Origin: Floccularia luteovirens
Lineage: Eukaryota; Basidiomycota; Agaricomycetes; Agaricales; Squamanitaceae
Direction of reading: 5' to 3'
Assembly (NCBI GenBank): GCA_009739215.1
Contig: VSJF01000004.1
Coordinates: forward strand, 1,426,001 to 1,490,000
DNA length: 64,000 bases
The notes under the pieces are model-generated. The model ran no database searches. It was not told the DNA's origin and saw only the letters and a program-made list of their open reading frames with translations. Below are positions 44,740 to 56,451 of the stretch, one piece after another (within the stretch, counting starts at the first letter, position 1; every line of letters starts with the position of its first letter). A program made the translations under genes and the position numbers.

Positions 44740-47045
44740 ATGCCAACAGTAGCTGTCGATAAAGCAGATCTTTGGGAGAGGCTTGGTCAAGAATACAGTA
44801 AGTTTCTTTACAGACTTCATTTCTCATATCCATCTAATTGCACATCCAGCATCAGAAGAGTTTGATAAACTTTGTTTTGAGTATGGACTCGAGCTAGACG
44901 AAGATGTGTGTTGCTCTTTGCCTTGTACTTGTATGGGGTGTCTTGATCTATGTTCTTAGACCACCCAGGAAGTTGAAGAAGCAATCAAAAAAGGTTTACC
45001 CGCTGAACGACCTGTGTGTACTGTCTTTTCTACTTTCAGTGTAAATTAACTAATACAAGTTTGAGTAGCAATTGAAGATTGAGATCCCAGCAAATAGGTT
45101 TCATTCAGCGCGTCTCTATCGCACACACATCTCATCTTGCGTGATATAGATACGACCTCCTCTGTATCGAGGGCATTTCTCGTGCCCTTCGTGTCTTCTT
45201 AGGCAAAGGCCCAGTGCCCCAGTATAAACTTGTATATCCACCGGGAGGGCAAAAAGATCTGTTAACCGTTAACTGCAAGCTTGAGGTTCGTGTTTCTTCG
45301 TGCTCAAGTTTCTATGCATACTTATACGCGTTCATAGATTCATAAAATTCGGCCTTTCTTTGCTTGCGCTATCTTACGCAACATTACATTCACTCCGCGA
45401 TCATACGCTTCTTTTATAGACCTCCAGGATAAATTGCACCAGAATATCTGTAGACGGCGTCAACTCGTAGCCATTGGTACTCATGATCTCGATACATTGA
45501 TTCCTCCCTTCAGATATGAAGCCCGGGCTCCGAAAGATATCAAGTTCGCCCCACTAGGCAAGGATAAAGCTTACACTGCTGAGGAGCTGATGACCCTTTA
45601 TGAGGTATTGTAATCTAACCTGGTGTACATGATCGATTACTCATTCTGAACTGTAGTCCGAAAAACATCTTTCCAGATACCTGCCCATCATCCGCGACTC
45701 CCCTGTTTATCCTATCATATATGACGCCAAAGATAGAGTGCTTTCGATGCCACCTATAATCAATTCAGAACACAGTAAAATCACCCTTAATACACGGAAT
45801 GTCTTCATCGATGTAACTGCCACTGACCTTACTAAGCTGAACATTGTCGTAAATATTGTGGCTACGATGTTCTCTGAATACTGTGAAGAGCCTTATAGGT
45901 ACTAAACCTCTCATGATCCCTTTCAAGTTGATTTACTTTGTTGTAGCATTGAACCGGTGCAAGTTGTTCGTCCTGATGGCCAAATACAAATCTTTCCCGA
46001 TATCTCGGAGAGACAAATGACTGCACATGCGTCCTACGTCAACTCTTGTACTGGGTTATCGTTGTCCGCAACGGAGGTTTCCAAGCTCCTTCAGAGGATG
46101 TCGCTCCAGAATTCGCTGTCATCATCTAATCCTGATGAGGTACTGGTCAATATCCCTTCCACGCGACCAGATATTCTACACGAATGTGATATCATGGAAG
46201 ATGCCGCCATTGCATATGGGTTTAACAACCTTCCAGATACGTTCCCGTCAACTAACACTGTCGCCCAACCATTAGCTATCAGCAAGCTCAGTGATATAAT
46301 AAGGGTGGAGTGGGCTCTAGCAGGTTGGGTTGAAGTCCTTCCGCTGATTTTGGTAAGTGTCCGCCATACTAAAACCTGAGGAAATGAATTTAGACCGGGT
46401 GTTCTTAGTGCTCGCATGAGGAAAACTTCGAGTGGTTGAATCGGCAAGACGATGGTAATACAGCAATTAAAATAGCAAACCCAAAGTCACTCGAATTTCA
46501 AGTCGTTAGGACCTCTCTTCTTCCGGGTCTTCTTAAAACTATTCGTGAAAACCGATCACATCCACTACCGATCAAAATCTTCGAGGCCTCTGATGTGGTG
46601 TTCAAAGACACTTCAAGAGAACGCCAGGCACGGAATGCAAGGCACGCTGCGGCGGTGTGGTGCAATAAAACTGCAGGTTTTGAAATCGTTCATGGAATGT
46701 TAGACCGTGCGATGAAAATGTTAGAGGTGCCTTATATCGTGAGCGCTGATCGGGATGCAAAAGTTGGATATTATATCAAGGAAAGCAGTGGTAAGTGTTA
46801 ACATAAAGTTGTGGACCATAACGTCTAAGAAGAATCTCTTAGATCCAGTATTCTTCCCTGGCCGTGCAGCCACCATATATTATCGAAGTGTCGGAGGAAA
46901 GACTGACATGACTATTGGCACATTGGGGATCCTTCATCCTGACGTGCTCGAGAAATTTGAGATTGGGTTCCCATGTTCGGCTTTGGAGTTCACGCTGGAA
47001 CCATTCAAAAAGCAAATACAAGCGATCTGGACCAATGACGAATGA
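44740..47045 (+). CDS. FRS1: Cytosolic phenylalanyl-tRNA synthetase, beta subunit
   Basis: The beta subunit of the (alpha-beta)2 PheRS that loads phenylalanine on tRNA-Phe; it holds the editing site. ATG 44740-44742 gives [19 protein letters not shown], then [40 protein letters not shown] and [11 protein letters not shown]. The B3/B4-type domain shows [18 protein letters not shown] and [12 protein letters not shown]. The B5 domain includes [15 protein letters not shown] and [19 protein letters not shown]. The catalytic-like fold ends [20 protein letters not shown] and [14 protein letters not shown], then [13 protein letters not shown], with the stop at 47045. About 600 residues in roughly ten exons, normal for the cytosolic form. 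Its partner FRS2 lies 11.7 kb downstream on the other strand. Confidence 0.96.
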
Positions 47046-47237
47046 AAGCAGGGTATGAATACCCGTAGTTTATTACCCAAACCTCTCGAATAAATCACCA
47101 TAGATTACTGACCCTAACGTTCTAAGAGATGCATGTAAAACACACCAACTAGCAGTTGGATGGATGATCAGACAAATACTTCAATCTGCATTGGACTTCG
47201 CCATTGAGGTTGTCTATTGATATTATATACTCCGTAT

Positions 47238-48135
47238 CTATTGACCACCCTTCTTCGGCTGTTCATCTTCTGGACCACTAGAAACCACTACAATCGACAA
47301 AGTATCAGGAAATATTTGGTAGAAGAAGTTCTCGGTAAAGCTTACGCAGTACGACCAGCAATCCAACAATATAAATCCAGTACTTTTGCAAGAAGCTCTT
47401 TTCTGGCACTGGTTGAACTATTTCGCCATCTTGGGTGAGCGGAGGAGGCTTAATCAACTCTGGTCTGTGACATACAGAGTCAGTTTACTGTTAAATACGG
47501 ACATTTTCTTGACCTACAATGGAGGTGTTGATGATTCACGTAGTAATATGGTCGTGTTGAGGGTATGAAAATTATTGGCAAATTGACTGAGTGATGAATG
47601 TAATGTCCCGGCTGCTTGTGAAGACTTTTTTGACTTGGGCTTTGGGCATAATCCACCATGGGGAACGGGTGACGTAAAGTAGTCGATCGCGAAAGGTTTT
47701 GAATTTTGGTCTCCTGACGTGTGTAGAACAATAGTTTCTGAGGTAACCTTTGGTAGGTGACACTATACAACGAGTTAATTTATACTTAAGAGCAATAATG
47801 TGAACACGCACTATCTTGACTGATGATATGTCCCATTGGGATTCGTGAATATCGCCATCTCGCTGTAAAGCTATTTGGTACAAAGCTCTACTTGCATGGT
47901 AATCAAGACCTTGCAAAGATTCGGAGAATGTTAGAAGATCTTGGGAGAGAGACGGGGCTGGTTGAAAGGTGACATGGGAGTTTTCAGAGATTGTAACCGT
48001 CCCGCGTTCAAGGAATGTGGCTTGTGAAGCTGTTGGATGGAATACACGGTGGAAAAGCGTTAACTTGGATGGGGAAGCATATGCAAAAACTGTCGAGTAT
48101 ACAACAGCAGCAATGAGGTTGCGCGTCGATACCAT
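47238..48135 (-). CDS. EMC10: ER membrane protein complex subunit 10
   Basis: EMC10 is a single-pass subunit of the ER insertase for tail-anchored and multipass proteins. ATG 48133-48135 opens a signal peptide (NLIAAVVYSTVFAYASPSKL), then LTLFHRVFHPTASQATFLER and the conserved ALYQIALQRDGDIHESQWD. The next exon, in another frame after an intron, reads CHLPKVTSETIVLHTSGDQN and PFAIDYFTSPVPHGGLCPKP. A further exon gives PLPELIKPPPLTQDGEIVQP and VPEKSFLQKYWIYIVGLLVV, the membrane helix. The last exon ends SSGPEDEQPKKGGQ with a stop at 47238-47240. The reading frame changes at every intron, so no single long frame covers the gene. Confidence 0.88.
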
Positions 48136-48555
48136 GATGATGTATAGTCGGTGCTGGTCATCATTGGAACGCTCTACGCTGTTCTGCGAATTCTCCTGCT
48201 GACTAAGCTCAGACGAAGAACTGTAATTCTTCGAACATTCAAATGACGGTTGGTATGCGACGCCAAATGCATGTGTTCAATCATTGTATAGAGATAAAAT
48301 ATGCTATCATGTCTGCCCCATCGTTCTAGGATAGTACATATCATGACCAGGACTCATCCACATTGCTTCCGTGGAGAGAACAGCCACGGAACAAAGATAT
48401 CAAAACAACTGAGTTACTACTCACAATCATCCTCAGGTCTTCGACGACCCCCAATTGCAACCCTACACTGAACACTACACACAAATCTTTCTTGTCTTTC
48501 ACCTCCAGTTCTTTAATATCATACTACCTTTGGCTGTGCCTTAGTAGTGCTGCCG
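48136..48555. promoter_or_regulatory. Divergent EMC10/BSD2 upstream region
   Basis: These 420 bp separate two genes that both act in the secretory pathway. The region holds no coding frame with family-like sequence. The BSD2 side ends in a pyrimidine-rich leader. No conserved site was recognised. Confidence 0.4.
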
Positions 48556-50144
48556 ATGTCCAATCGCTACTCCCCTATCCCCAATCCCAGGTCCACCGGC
48601 AATGGTTCACAAGATATGGACGTGGAGATGCAGGCAGCGTTCGACTACTCGGAGGACGATGATGACGAAAACAATGTCTCAGAGCTTCAACCACTCAATG
48701 CATCAGCAGCGTCAACAACAGTTAGACCTTCCCCCACACAAAACCCCCCCACATCCAACCCAGGAATGTACGATTTCGAGAATGTAGATTATGATTACCC
48801 TCCCCCAGGCTCTCCTCCCAGACCTTCAGCAACAGCGCTGCCCAACGAATTCGGAAATTCGAATGGCCACATTCCATCATTCGACTCCCGACCTACCCCT
48901 GGTCCGCGCCAAGTGTGGATTAAGCGGGTTGCTTCTGCGGTTCTACCTTCACAGGTTGCGCACCGCTTAGGTCTATCAACAAATCTTCCGGCCGGGCCCG
49001 TTGGGAGCGGAACTAATAATGATGGTGTTTTTGCAAACGTCACGGCGAAGCCTACTTTACCTCTTCATATACAAGATGGTATTTCCCTCTTTTCTTATCA
49101 ACTATGATAAGTCCATGCTGAATCGATGATCAATTATCAGGGGACGACACATATGTAGTGCCAGAAGACTCCAGACCAGAAGCACCACCATCATATGCAT
49201 CAGCGCAAGCTGACGCAGTTCCTCCATACTGGGAAACGACGGTGCACGCACCATTTTCACCTGATTCGATGGGAGAGATGATCATCGATTCCCTACCTAC
49301 AGGTTCCATTTTCTCATTTTGCTGGAACATGCTAGTCTCCGTTTCTTTCCAGTTCGTTGGGTTCTTACTTACGTATTTATTACACTCCACCCACGCCGCA
49401 CGTCTCGGTTCAAGAGCGGGTCTGGGTATCACTCTCATACAATATGGATTTGCTTTAAGGGGTCGTCTCGATTCCGTGGACGGGTCTAATGGTGATAGTG
49501 GTGGATGGGTGGATTGGAAAATGAATGGATCTATTCCACCATCATTTGGTTCTGCAGCCGAGGCTGATGAATGGTACAGCAACCACGCTGGAAATGCTAC
49601 TGCTCCTGACCCTACAGTGTTGTCTGAAGAACAAGCGAATATTATAGTTGCTGATGCCACTATTGACTGGTTATCATTTTTCCTCATGACAATCGGTACG
49701 TCGTTATTTGGTTATTTTTGAATTTCCTTTTCATCTACTTCTTCAGGCTGGTTCATTCTCCTGACTTCATTACTCGGCTTTTGGCGAGTCAAACGTTGGG
49801 AACGTGGGATTTTAGCGTCTCAGCGTGGTACAGGCACAACTGCTAGCACTGAGGTCCAACCTCAATCGGGAATTCTCTCTCAGTTCGGACTCAATCTTGG
49901 CATTCGTGGCATATCACGTCATGACCTGTTTGGTCATGGTTCTGGTAACACTGATGAAGCAGAAACTGTGCGTGCAACTATCAGGGCAGAAGAAGGTGAT
50001 GCTCTCCCAAATACGACTGGGATAGATGGCACCGCAGACCCAGTTGATGAAGTGGCGCGTGCGAATCGTGCAAGGCTGATTTCAGCTGCGCTGGCTCGCG
50101 AGCGGAGATTGCAAGAAGATCTGCGTAATGCAGGTTTATTATAA
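48556..50144 (+). CDS. BSD2: Bsd2/NDFIP-type Nedd4-ligase adaptor
   Basis: Adaptors of this family bind the WW domains of Rsp5/Nedd4 ubiquitin ligase through PY motifs and send metal transporters to the vacuole. ATG 48556-48558 opens an acidic, Pro-rich tail with DYSEDDDDENNVSELQPLN and DFENVDYDYPPPGSPPRP. After an intron comes the PY motif EAPPSYASAQ, then helix 1 FSFCWNMLVSVSFQFVGFLL, THAARLGSRAGLGITLIQYG (helix 2), and after DWLSFFLMTIG, helix 3 WFILLTSLLGFWRVKRWERG. The tail ends LARERRLQEDLRNAGLL, with the stop at 50142-50144. Three membrane helices and the PPxY fit Bsd2 well. The intron between MTIG and WFILL is standard. Confidence 0.9.
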
Positions 50145-50455
50145 TATGCTTAGTTGTAGTTGGTAACAATCTAGGAGGACGATATATCTCGCAGTGCGCT
50201 CACAATCCTTACCATTTTCTCCTTCACTGACACCTAAGATTTCCTACTAGTCAGCTTTATCATCGGTCTTACCAAGTTTGTTCCGCATGTTAATTCTTGT
50301 ATTCCTACTTATACCAATAATGAATATATGTAGTGTCGGTTTCTTTATCCGGACAAAGTCCGATATCTGATGATATGATTGTTACGCAAAACAATATCAA
50401 CGTTCATCACATTGTCTGGAAGACACATCTATCAATCACAAGTTGCTAACAACAA
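50145..50455. other. Short spacer before the acetyltransferase gene
   Basis: 311 bp with the BSD2 downstream region and the acetyltransferase promoter. Nothing coding is visible. Confidence 0.35.
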
Positions 50456-51079
50456 ATGTCTCTCACAATTCGGAAAGCAACCCCTGATGATGCGTCTGCA
50501 CTTTCGTACATATGCCTGCAAACCGCAGATGCAGGCGTTTCAGCTGAATCATTACATGATTTCGGGGAACTCCCTGGCCTTGTGTATGCGGTTCCATATT
50601 TGTATCTGCCCACGACATGGGGATTCGTACTTGTTGATGGATCTGAAGGAGTTGTTGGTTATGTTGTCGGATCGACGGATACCCGGTCCTTTGAGAAACA
50701 CGCTGCAGAGATATGGTGGCCACCATTAGCCGATAAATACTCGACCATCAGAGCCGTGAAACCTGCAGATATCCGTTACATAGATTTATTACGGAAAAAT
50801 CCAACTGCTCCAGAAACCAACGTTTTATTCTCACCAGCACATCTTCACATTAATATTATAGAGAAATATCAGAAACAGGGATGGGGGAGAAGGCTGATTG
50901 GCACCGCAGTGGAGCATCTGCGAAGGGTTGGTCTTTCAGGGGTTTGGCTAGGGTTAGATCCACGCAACGACGGCGCTCGCAAATTTTATGGAAGACTTGG
51001 ATTCACAACCATTCATTCCGCTGGAGGCGAGATCCCTGATAATAATCAGATGGGACTTGTACTTGCTGATTTCCATTGA
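50456..51079 (+). CDS. GNAT family N-acetyltransferase
   Basis: A single-exon frame of 207 residues from ATG 50456 to the stop at 51079. The GNAT fold is recognised by MSLTIRKATPDDASALSYIC, VLVDGSEGVVGYVVGSTDTR, and the acetyl-CoA-binding motif A with a Q/RxxGxG/A-like loop (EKYQKQGWGRRLIGTAVEHL), followed by VWLGLDPRNDGARKFYGRLG and FTTIHSAGGEIPDNNQMGLV. The catalytic fold is intact. GCN5-related enzymes of this size acetylate small molecules or proteins, and substrate cannot be deduced. The family is common in fungi, and intronless copies are frequent. It lies alone between BSD2 and a gene-free kilobase. Confidence 0.88.
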   Translation: MSLTIRKATPDDASALSYICLQTADAGVSAESLHDFGELPGLVYAVPYLYLPTTWGFVLVDGSEGVVGYVVGSTDTRSFEKHAAEIWWPPLADKYSTIRAVKPADIRYIDLLRKNPTAPETNVLFSPAHLHINIIEKYQKQGWGRRLIGTAVEHLRRVGLSGVWLGLDPRNDGARKFYGRLGFTTIHSAGGEIPDNNQMGLVLADFH

Positions 51080-52106
51080 TAAAGCAGACAAATTTGATAC
51101 ATACAAGAATATGTCTGATATGCCTGTACCTACGACTTGCAGGACATGTAATTGGTAGAAACCAGTCTCCCGAGTCAATTCCGATACATACTCAAGTTCG
51201 CGAATTCCCTCAATATTCAAATTTAAGCGATGACCTTGCCGAGCGGCCCGGCTTAGTTGATCACAATTTATCATTGTCAACAGGGTTAATTAACTACACA
51301 GATCGCCAATATTTGATCGGTGACCCCAATGTCGCTCCCGACCATTTCTGCCATGACAAAACTGGAACTATTCCCATACAACTTGACAAAGGCTTCATAC
51401 TCTTAAATTCATACCTACATTCAAAGTAGACGGTCATGAAGCTGCTACTACCTAATGATTATGCAAAAAGAAAAAAATAAGTTTCAACACGAGATACCCT
51501 CGTCGTTCTTTTGCCACTGCAAATGCTTAATGACTGATTTTGGGGTTTTTTTAAGGAGCTGTAAATCTTTTTCAATATCATTCACACCAGATTCGCGTGC
51601 TTCTGGTGCCTTGGAGTGTTGGTTAGAATCTGCGAAAACAGGTTCGGCTAGTTAAAAAAAAAAACATGTTTCAGGAACGACGCTACTACGATCGTATAAC
51701 CAATTTATGTATGGAAGGCCAAGTGGAACTTCACTGGGCCAAAATTCTGCAACTGCTCAGTAAAGCCAGGACTGCTGCTGCTACAAGCAAGTACATCCTG
51801 TAGGGTTCTATCTATTTAAGCAACTAACCAAACGTTCTGCAATGGAATTTGAACGAAATGCACGTTCGTGGCATTGCGGGCAACATTTTCAACGAATATA
51901 TATGATAGCGAGCACTCACACATTTTATCCAGGGTCAGAATGAAGATTTGAGACGATAACTGAATAGTGACAGCCGACCGGTTCGCAACTATTCTTTTTG
52001 CTTCAAATGGGCAATGTCCTCTGATATATAAAAGGTATTTTATGAGAGGCATACTCATCCACCAATTGTCGAATTCCCCATCATTGCATATTGAAATACT
52101 TTCACC
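51080..52106. other. Gene-free kilobase
   Basis: About 1,030 bp with no gene I can support. A 117-residue frame at 51076-51429 has no ATG start and no family likeness; an antisense frame at 51816-52175 also lacks support. A run of A's occurs at 51655-51664. It may carry the DUF6534 gene promoter. Confidence 0.45.
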
Positions 52107-53626
52107 ATGGGCCAATTCGACCAGGTTATCGGTGAATCCAACTTTTAATGACCCCGAACAACAGTAGCTGACCATGTATCAAACTTAGGTGTTCTGCTCA
52201 TTGGGTTGTTCTGTAAGTCCCGAGATTATTGTTATTAGTTCCATACCCATATGAATGTCTTTGTAGTGAACACCTACCTATATGGACTTGTGACTTACCA
52301 GTTCATTGTATATCACAATACTAGTTTGTGCTCTCCTTAATTGAATAGGGCTCACTCACCTAACATGACTTGCAGAATTTAACGATCCGTTGTGGATCCG
52401 GTATGTGACCTCGTTTTATGTAATTTAAAACAACAGAACTAATATAATTAATCAGCGCTGTTGTAGGATCTTTGTTTGTGGTTGACACTATCCATAGTTG
52501 CGTGTAAGTGAAAATTACTTCAAGCCTTGTTGATATTCTAATATAAACATCATAGAGCTGTTTACGCAGCATGGGAGACTTGGTATGTAGCTAAGTAGTT
52601 GGTTTGACGGTTCTTTCAGCTGACATATAATTGGAAGTGTCACCAACTACGGAAATCCTGCGAGCCTAGCATGTATGTCGTTTGTTGAAAATATATTGTC
52701 AAATGTCTGCTTAACTAATGATCACTTTAGTCATTTCTTGGACCATTCCTTTTACTGCATGTGCAACCGCTGTTGCCGCTATTATTTCTCAAGGTTTCCT
52801 TGGACACCGGTAAGTGTAGTTGTATATTACTATTATTGTCAATTAAATTGCTGTTAGTGTTCTCATTTTGACCAAGAACAAATACCTCACCGCTCTCATT
52901 GGTGTCCTGAGTATGATTGGATGCATTTTCGGAATTTATTCCGGCATTTACTCTGGTATTCTCCATGAGTAAGTCTGTTGATAAGCTAGTATGAATATGT
53001 AACTGATAACTGCATAACAGAGTTGCCAAGTTCAATCCTTTGAATACGCCTGTTACATGCTGGCTTGTATTCCAAACAGCTGCTGACGTCTTTATCACCG
53101 GTTCGTTACAATGTTTCCGGATATATTTTAGATATTTACTCTCGATGTAGGATCGTTATCAGTTGTTCTCTCAAGATCGCGAACTGGATTCCGCCGAACC
53201 GACACAATTATCAACAGGCTTATTCGAGGTGCTGTCCAGACTGGATTGTTTGCGTCACTTTTCGCACTTGCGGACTTGTTCAGTTTCTTGCTTTACAAAC
53301 AAAGCAATCTCTATGCTATGTTTGCCTATCCCCTTGGACGCATCTATACAAACGTAAGTCCTAAACGGTGGTCTGGCTACATCAACTTATGTTGATATAT
53401 TTTACAGACTTTGTTAGACACCCTCAATGCACGCATTTCCTTGAAGAATATGTCTAAAACAATTGATGCCGACTCTGATGTGAGAGCTCTTTCCAAACCT
53501 TTCGGATTGACATACTTACAGCTTTATAGAGCAATGCGAATGCATTCCGCATGCAGAACCAGTCTCAAACATTCAACAGTGGACCTCACACCGTACATTC
53601 CATCAAAGTACAAAAAGAAGTTGTGA
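52107..53626 (+). CDS. DUF6534-type basidiomycete membrane protein
   Basis: DUF6534 proteins are multipass membrane proteins expanded in Agaricomycetes; their function is unknown. ATG 52107-52109 begins MGQFDQVIG, joined by a short intron to VLLIGLF and LNTYLYGLVTYQFIVYHNT, then KFNDPLWIRAVVGSLFVVDT and HSCVAVYAAWETW. Later exons give a helix with SFPFTACATAVAAIISQGFL, LTALIGVLSMIGCIFGIYSG, and the signature RSRTGFRRTDTIINRLIRGA, FALADLFSFLLY and GRIYTNTLLDTLNARIS. The end is TPYIPSKYKKKL with a stop at 53626. I count about seven helices over about nine small exons. The motif RTDTIINRLI...GRIYTNTLLDTLN is the family signature. The Arg/Lys-rich end is cytosolic by the positive-inside rule. Confidence 0.8.
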
Positions 53627-53939
53627 CAGATGAGCAGCGGTCTGTCGACGCCAAATATGGTGACGATGTATATTTACACACTGCCTCAGTTGCATGATAG
53701 ATGTGGACGAGTTGCAGAAGTATTTATTTAAAATAGGAAAGTACAAAAGGTCGCGGTTGATGCATTGATGCATAATTGCTGCCGACCATTGTTAGGGGGG
53801 ACATTCGGGCACAGGCTCACAAATAAATATAATTCCCATATATAGTCTAAATATAACTTTATGTGGAATAAAATTAGAACCCCGAATTTTATTTATTTAC
53901 ATAAAGCTCGACATTCATGCCAATCCTCCGTTATAACTA
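53627..53939. other. A/T-rich spacer upstream of the Prm10-like gene
   Basis: 313 bp, very A/T-rich, with AATAAA-like elements (about 53820-53870). No coding sequence is visible. Confidence 0.35.
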
Positions 53940-56390
53940 ATGGCATCAAACAATTCTCCTCGCATAGGCCATGTACCACCAATAGCTAACACTCTTGGTC
54001 GGCAGAGATATGGTGGATACAATGCACAAGACCACGGCGATGGGCGTGAAATGGACTCTAAGCAACGAAGTTCGATGAACACTCTAAATACCGCCCCACG
54101 CCAGGTTGATATCGAACGAAATGTGGGCGAATCAAGGAGGCACGAACCTCTACGTTCTACTCAGATTAATGGGACCTCTTTCTCGTCTTATGATCATCCT
54201 TATGAGATTCGGCCTCCTCAGTATGCATATCCCGTCTCTGACGTTTACGAACATCCTCGGTCCCTCAGGAATAACCATAGTCCCGTGGCGGAAGATAACG
54301 GTGAAACAAATGAACTAGGCCCATCCGATTATGTTCATCCGACAGTTGACAGAGCACTCAAAAGACGCGGGATTCTTTCCAACATGCTTGACTGGTACGA
54401 GCTCAATTTGAACGACTCTGGTGAGCATAGTAATCCAGCTGCATCTTCTAATCACCTGGAACAAAAGTCAACCAACTCTCGAGGGCAACATAAACTCCCA
54501 AGTGCTATTAGCGATATGAGGCGAGCTGATTCTATGGTCTCGTGTATGTCTGCTGGCTCCGACGTTCTAGATCCCGACGATCCCCGTGTCACTGGAATAA
54601 CTGCAAAACAACTTGAAGACCAGGAAGATATTGAAAAGAATGCGCTGAGAACCATGGACTATCGAACCAGACGTAAACATTTAATGCGTGTTAAAATTGA
54701 ATTTAACGTCTCCTGTGAGTCCCTCCAGTTGTCCACCTGGTTGTTGCTGACACACCAGAAAGCTATGGTCAATCGCCAGGAATTTTTGATTAAGCTCGCC
54801 CGTTCGCTAATGACTTTTGGAGCACCATCTCACAGAATTGAATCTCAACTGGTTGCTGCTGCAAGGATCCTTGAGGTTGAAGCCGAGTTCATTCATCTTC
54901 CTGGGGTAATCATTTGTTCGTTTGGTGATCAGGAACTAGGACTCTCGGAAACCCACTTCGTCAAGTCTGGCGGTAAACTATCACTTGGTGCACTTCATAA
55001 AATGCATAATATCTACCGATCTGTCGTACACGACGAAATAAGTGCAAAAGGAGCTACTGAACAACTAGAAGCGTTGCTGTCAGCACCACCGTTGTACTCA
55101 GTTCTGGCTCGTTGTATAATGGCGTTCTGTCTATCCGCGCTTATATGCCCACTGGCGTTTGGAGGCTCTTTTCTTGACATGTGGGTTGCGGGTGTGGCTG
55201 GTTTCATTCTTTCTGCACTACAACTCTGTATAGCAACAAAGAGTGCCATGTATGCGAATGTTTTTGAGTAAGTCTATTATGTAACTTGACTTTTTGCTGT
55301 CTCATCCCCATGATCCCCATGCTAGGATTACAATTGCGATCTTCGTGTCATTCACCGCTCGTGGGCTGAGCAGTATCAGGTCAAGAATTTTTTGTTATAC
55401 CGCGATTTCTTCATCCGGAATCATTGGAATATTACCTGGCTACCTAATTTGTAACATTCTTGTTCCTTATTGACCAACTCATTAACGATGCACATTTATC
55501 ACAGTGAGTAGCTCCTTGGAGCTAGCGTCTAAGAACATTGTATGCGGTAGCGTTAAAATGGTCTATGCGTTAATATATACCCTGTTTTTGGTATAGTTTT
55601 CTTTGTTTGTGTCATCTTATCACTGAAAATTCTTCGTCTCCAGGGGTTCGGTTTACAGATTGGGAATGACTTTTACCTGCTTTTAGACCCTAAAATTCGG
55701 GACCAGATGGATAGTGATAGTGCTAATAGCTCTGTGACCTTGACTGGTAGTTGGTTATCAGACAATCAAACATCTAACACTATCGTGCCGTCTTTTGGGA
55801 CTTGGACGTTTACGAATGCAGCCCTTCCTAAACAACGTGACATCATAAATGGCTGTTACAGACCTCCTAGCTTTGCATGGTATCTACAGCCCTTTCCTAC
55901 ATGGACATCATTTATCATTGTACCGATATTTTCAACATTGTCGTCACTCGCGAACTTGCAGCCTCTCAAGAGTAAGCAACTCCCAGTTATGGTAGTCATA
56001 TCGTGCTGTTCCTATGCTTCTAACAAGATTGCCAATCACTATATTTTCAATCGGTCAGACGTAGTTTCCGCAATTGGTGCATTTACTGTAGGAGTTCTAG
56101 GAAATGTGTACTCTAGGAAAATGGGTGGGACGGCATTCACGTCAATGGTTACTGGCGTGTTGTTCCTGGTTCCAGTGAGTAACATATATGTTGGCTTTAA
56201 TGTGTTTCACTGACGCCCGGGTCAGTCTGGACTTTCACAGGCTGGAGGAATAACAGCGAATGGAAGTGGTATAGATATTGGTGGTGCCATGATTGCAGTC
56301 ACTATAGGGATCACCGTTGGTCTATTCATGAGCCAAGCATTAGTATACACTTTTGGAACTCGAAAAAATGCTGCGGTATTTTCGTTCTAA
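53940..56390 (+). CDS. Prm10/ThrE-type membrane protein (DUF1212 family)
   Basis: Members resemble bacterial threonine exporter ThrE; yeast Prm10 is pheromone-induced and of unknown transport role. ATG 53940-53942 opens a 270-residue disordered, Ser/Asn-rich tail with DPDDPRVTGITAKQLEDQED and RTMDYRTRRKHLMRVKIEFN. A GTGAGT donor and an AAAG acceptor then give SMVNRQEFLIKLARSLMTFG, APSHRIESQLVAAARILEVE, IHLPGVIICSFGDQE and THFVKSGGKLSLGALHKMHN, the conserved cytosolic domain. Helices follow: ARCIMAFCLSALICPLAFGG, DMWVAGVAGFILSALQLCIA, ITIAIFVSFTARGLSS and AIGAFTVGVLGNVYSRKMGG, closing with SQALVYTFGTRKNAAVFSF and a stop at 56388-56390. Roughly ten helices are visible. It is convergent with FRS2, with 61 bp between the stops. 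Confidence 0.82.
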
Positions 56391-56451
56391 TGTCACACTA
56401 TGTACTTGCAAACTCCGGTTATACATTATCCTTTGTATTACAGTGCTTTGG

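Noticed and set aside
51076..51429. 117-residue frame after the acetyltransferase
   Set aside because: It begins with TTG inside the acetyltransferase end, has no ATG, and shows no similarity to any family I know.
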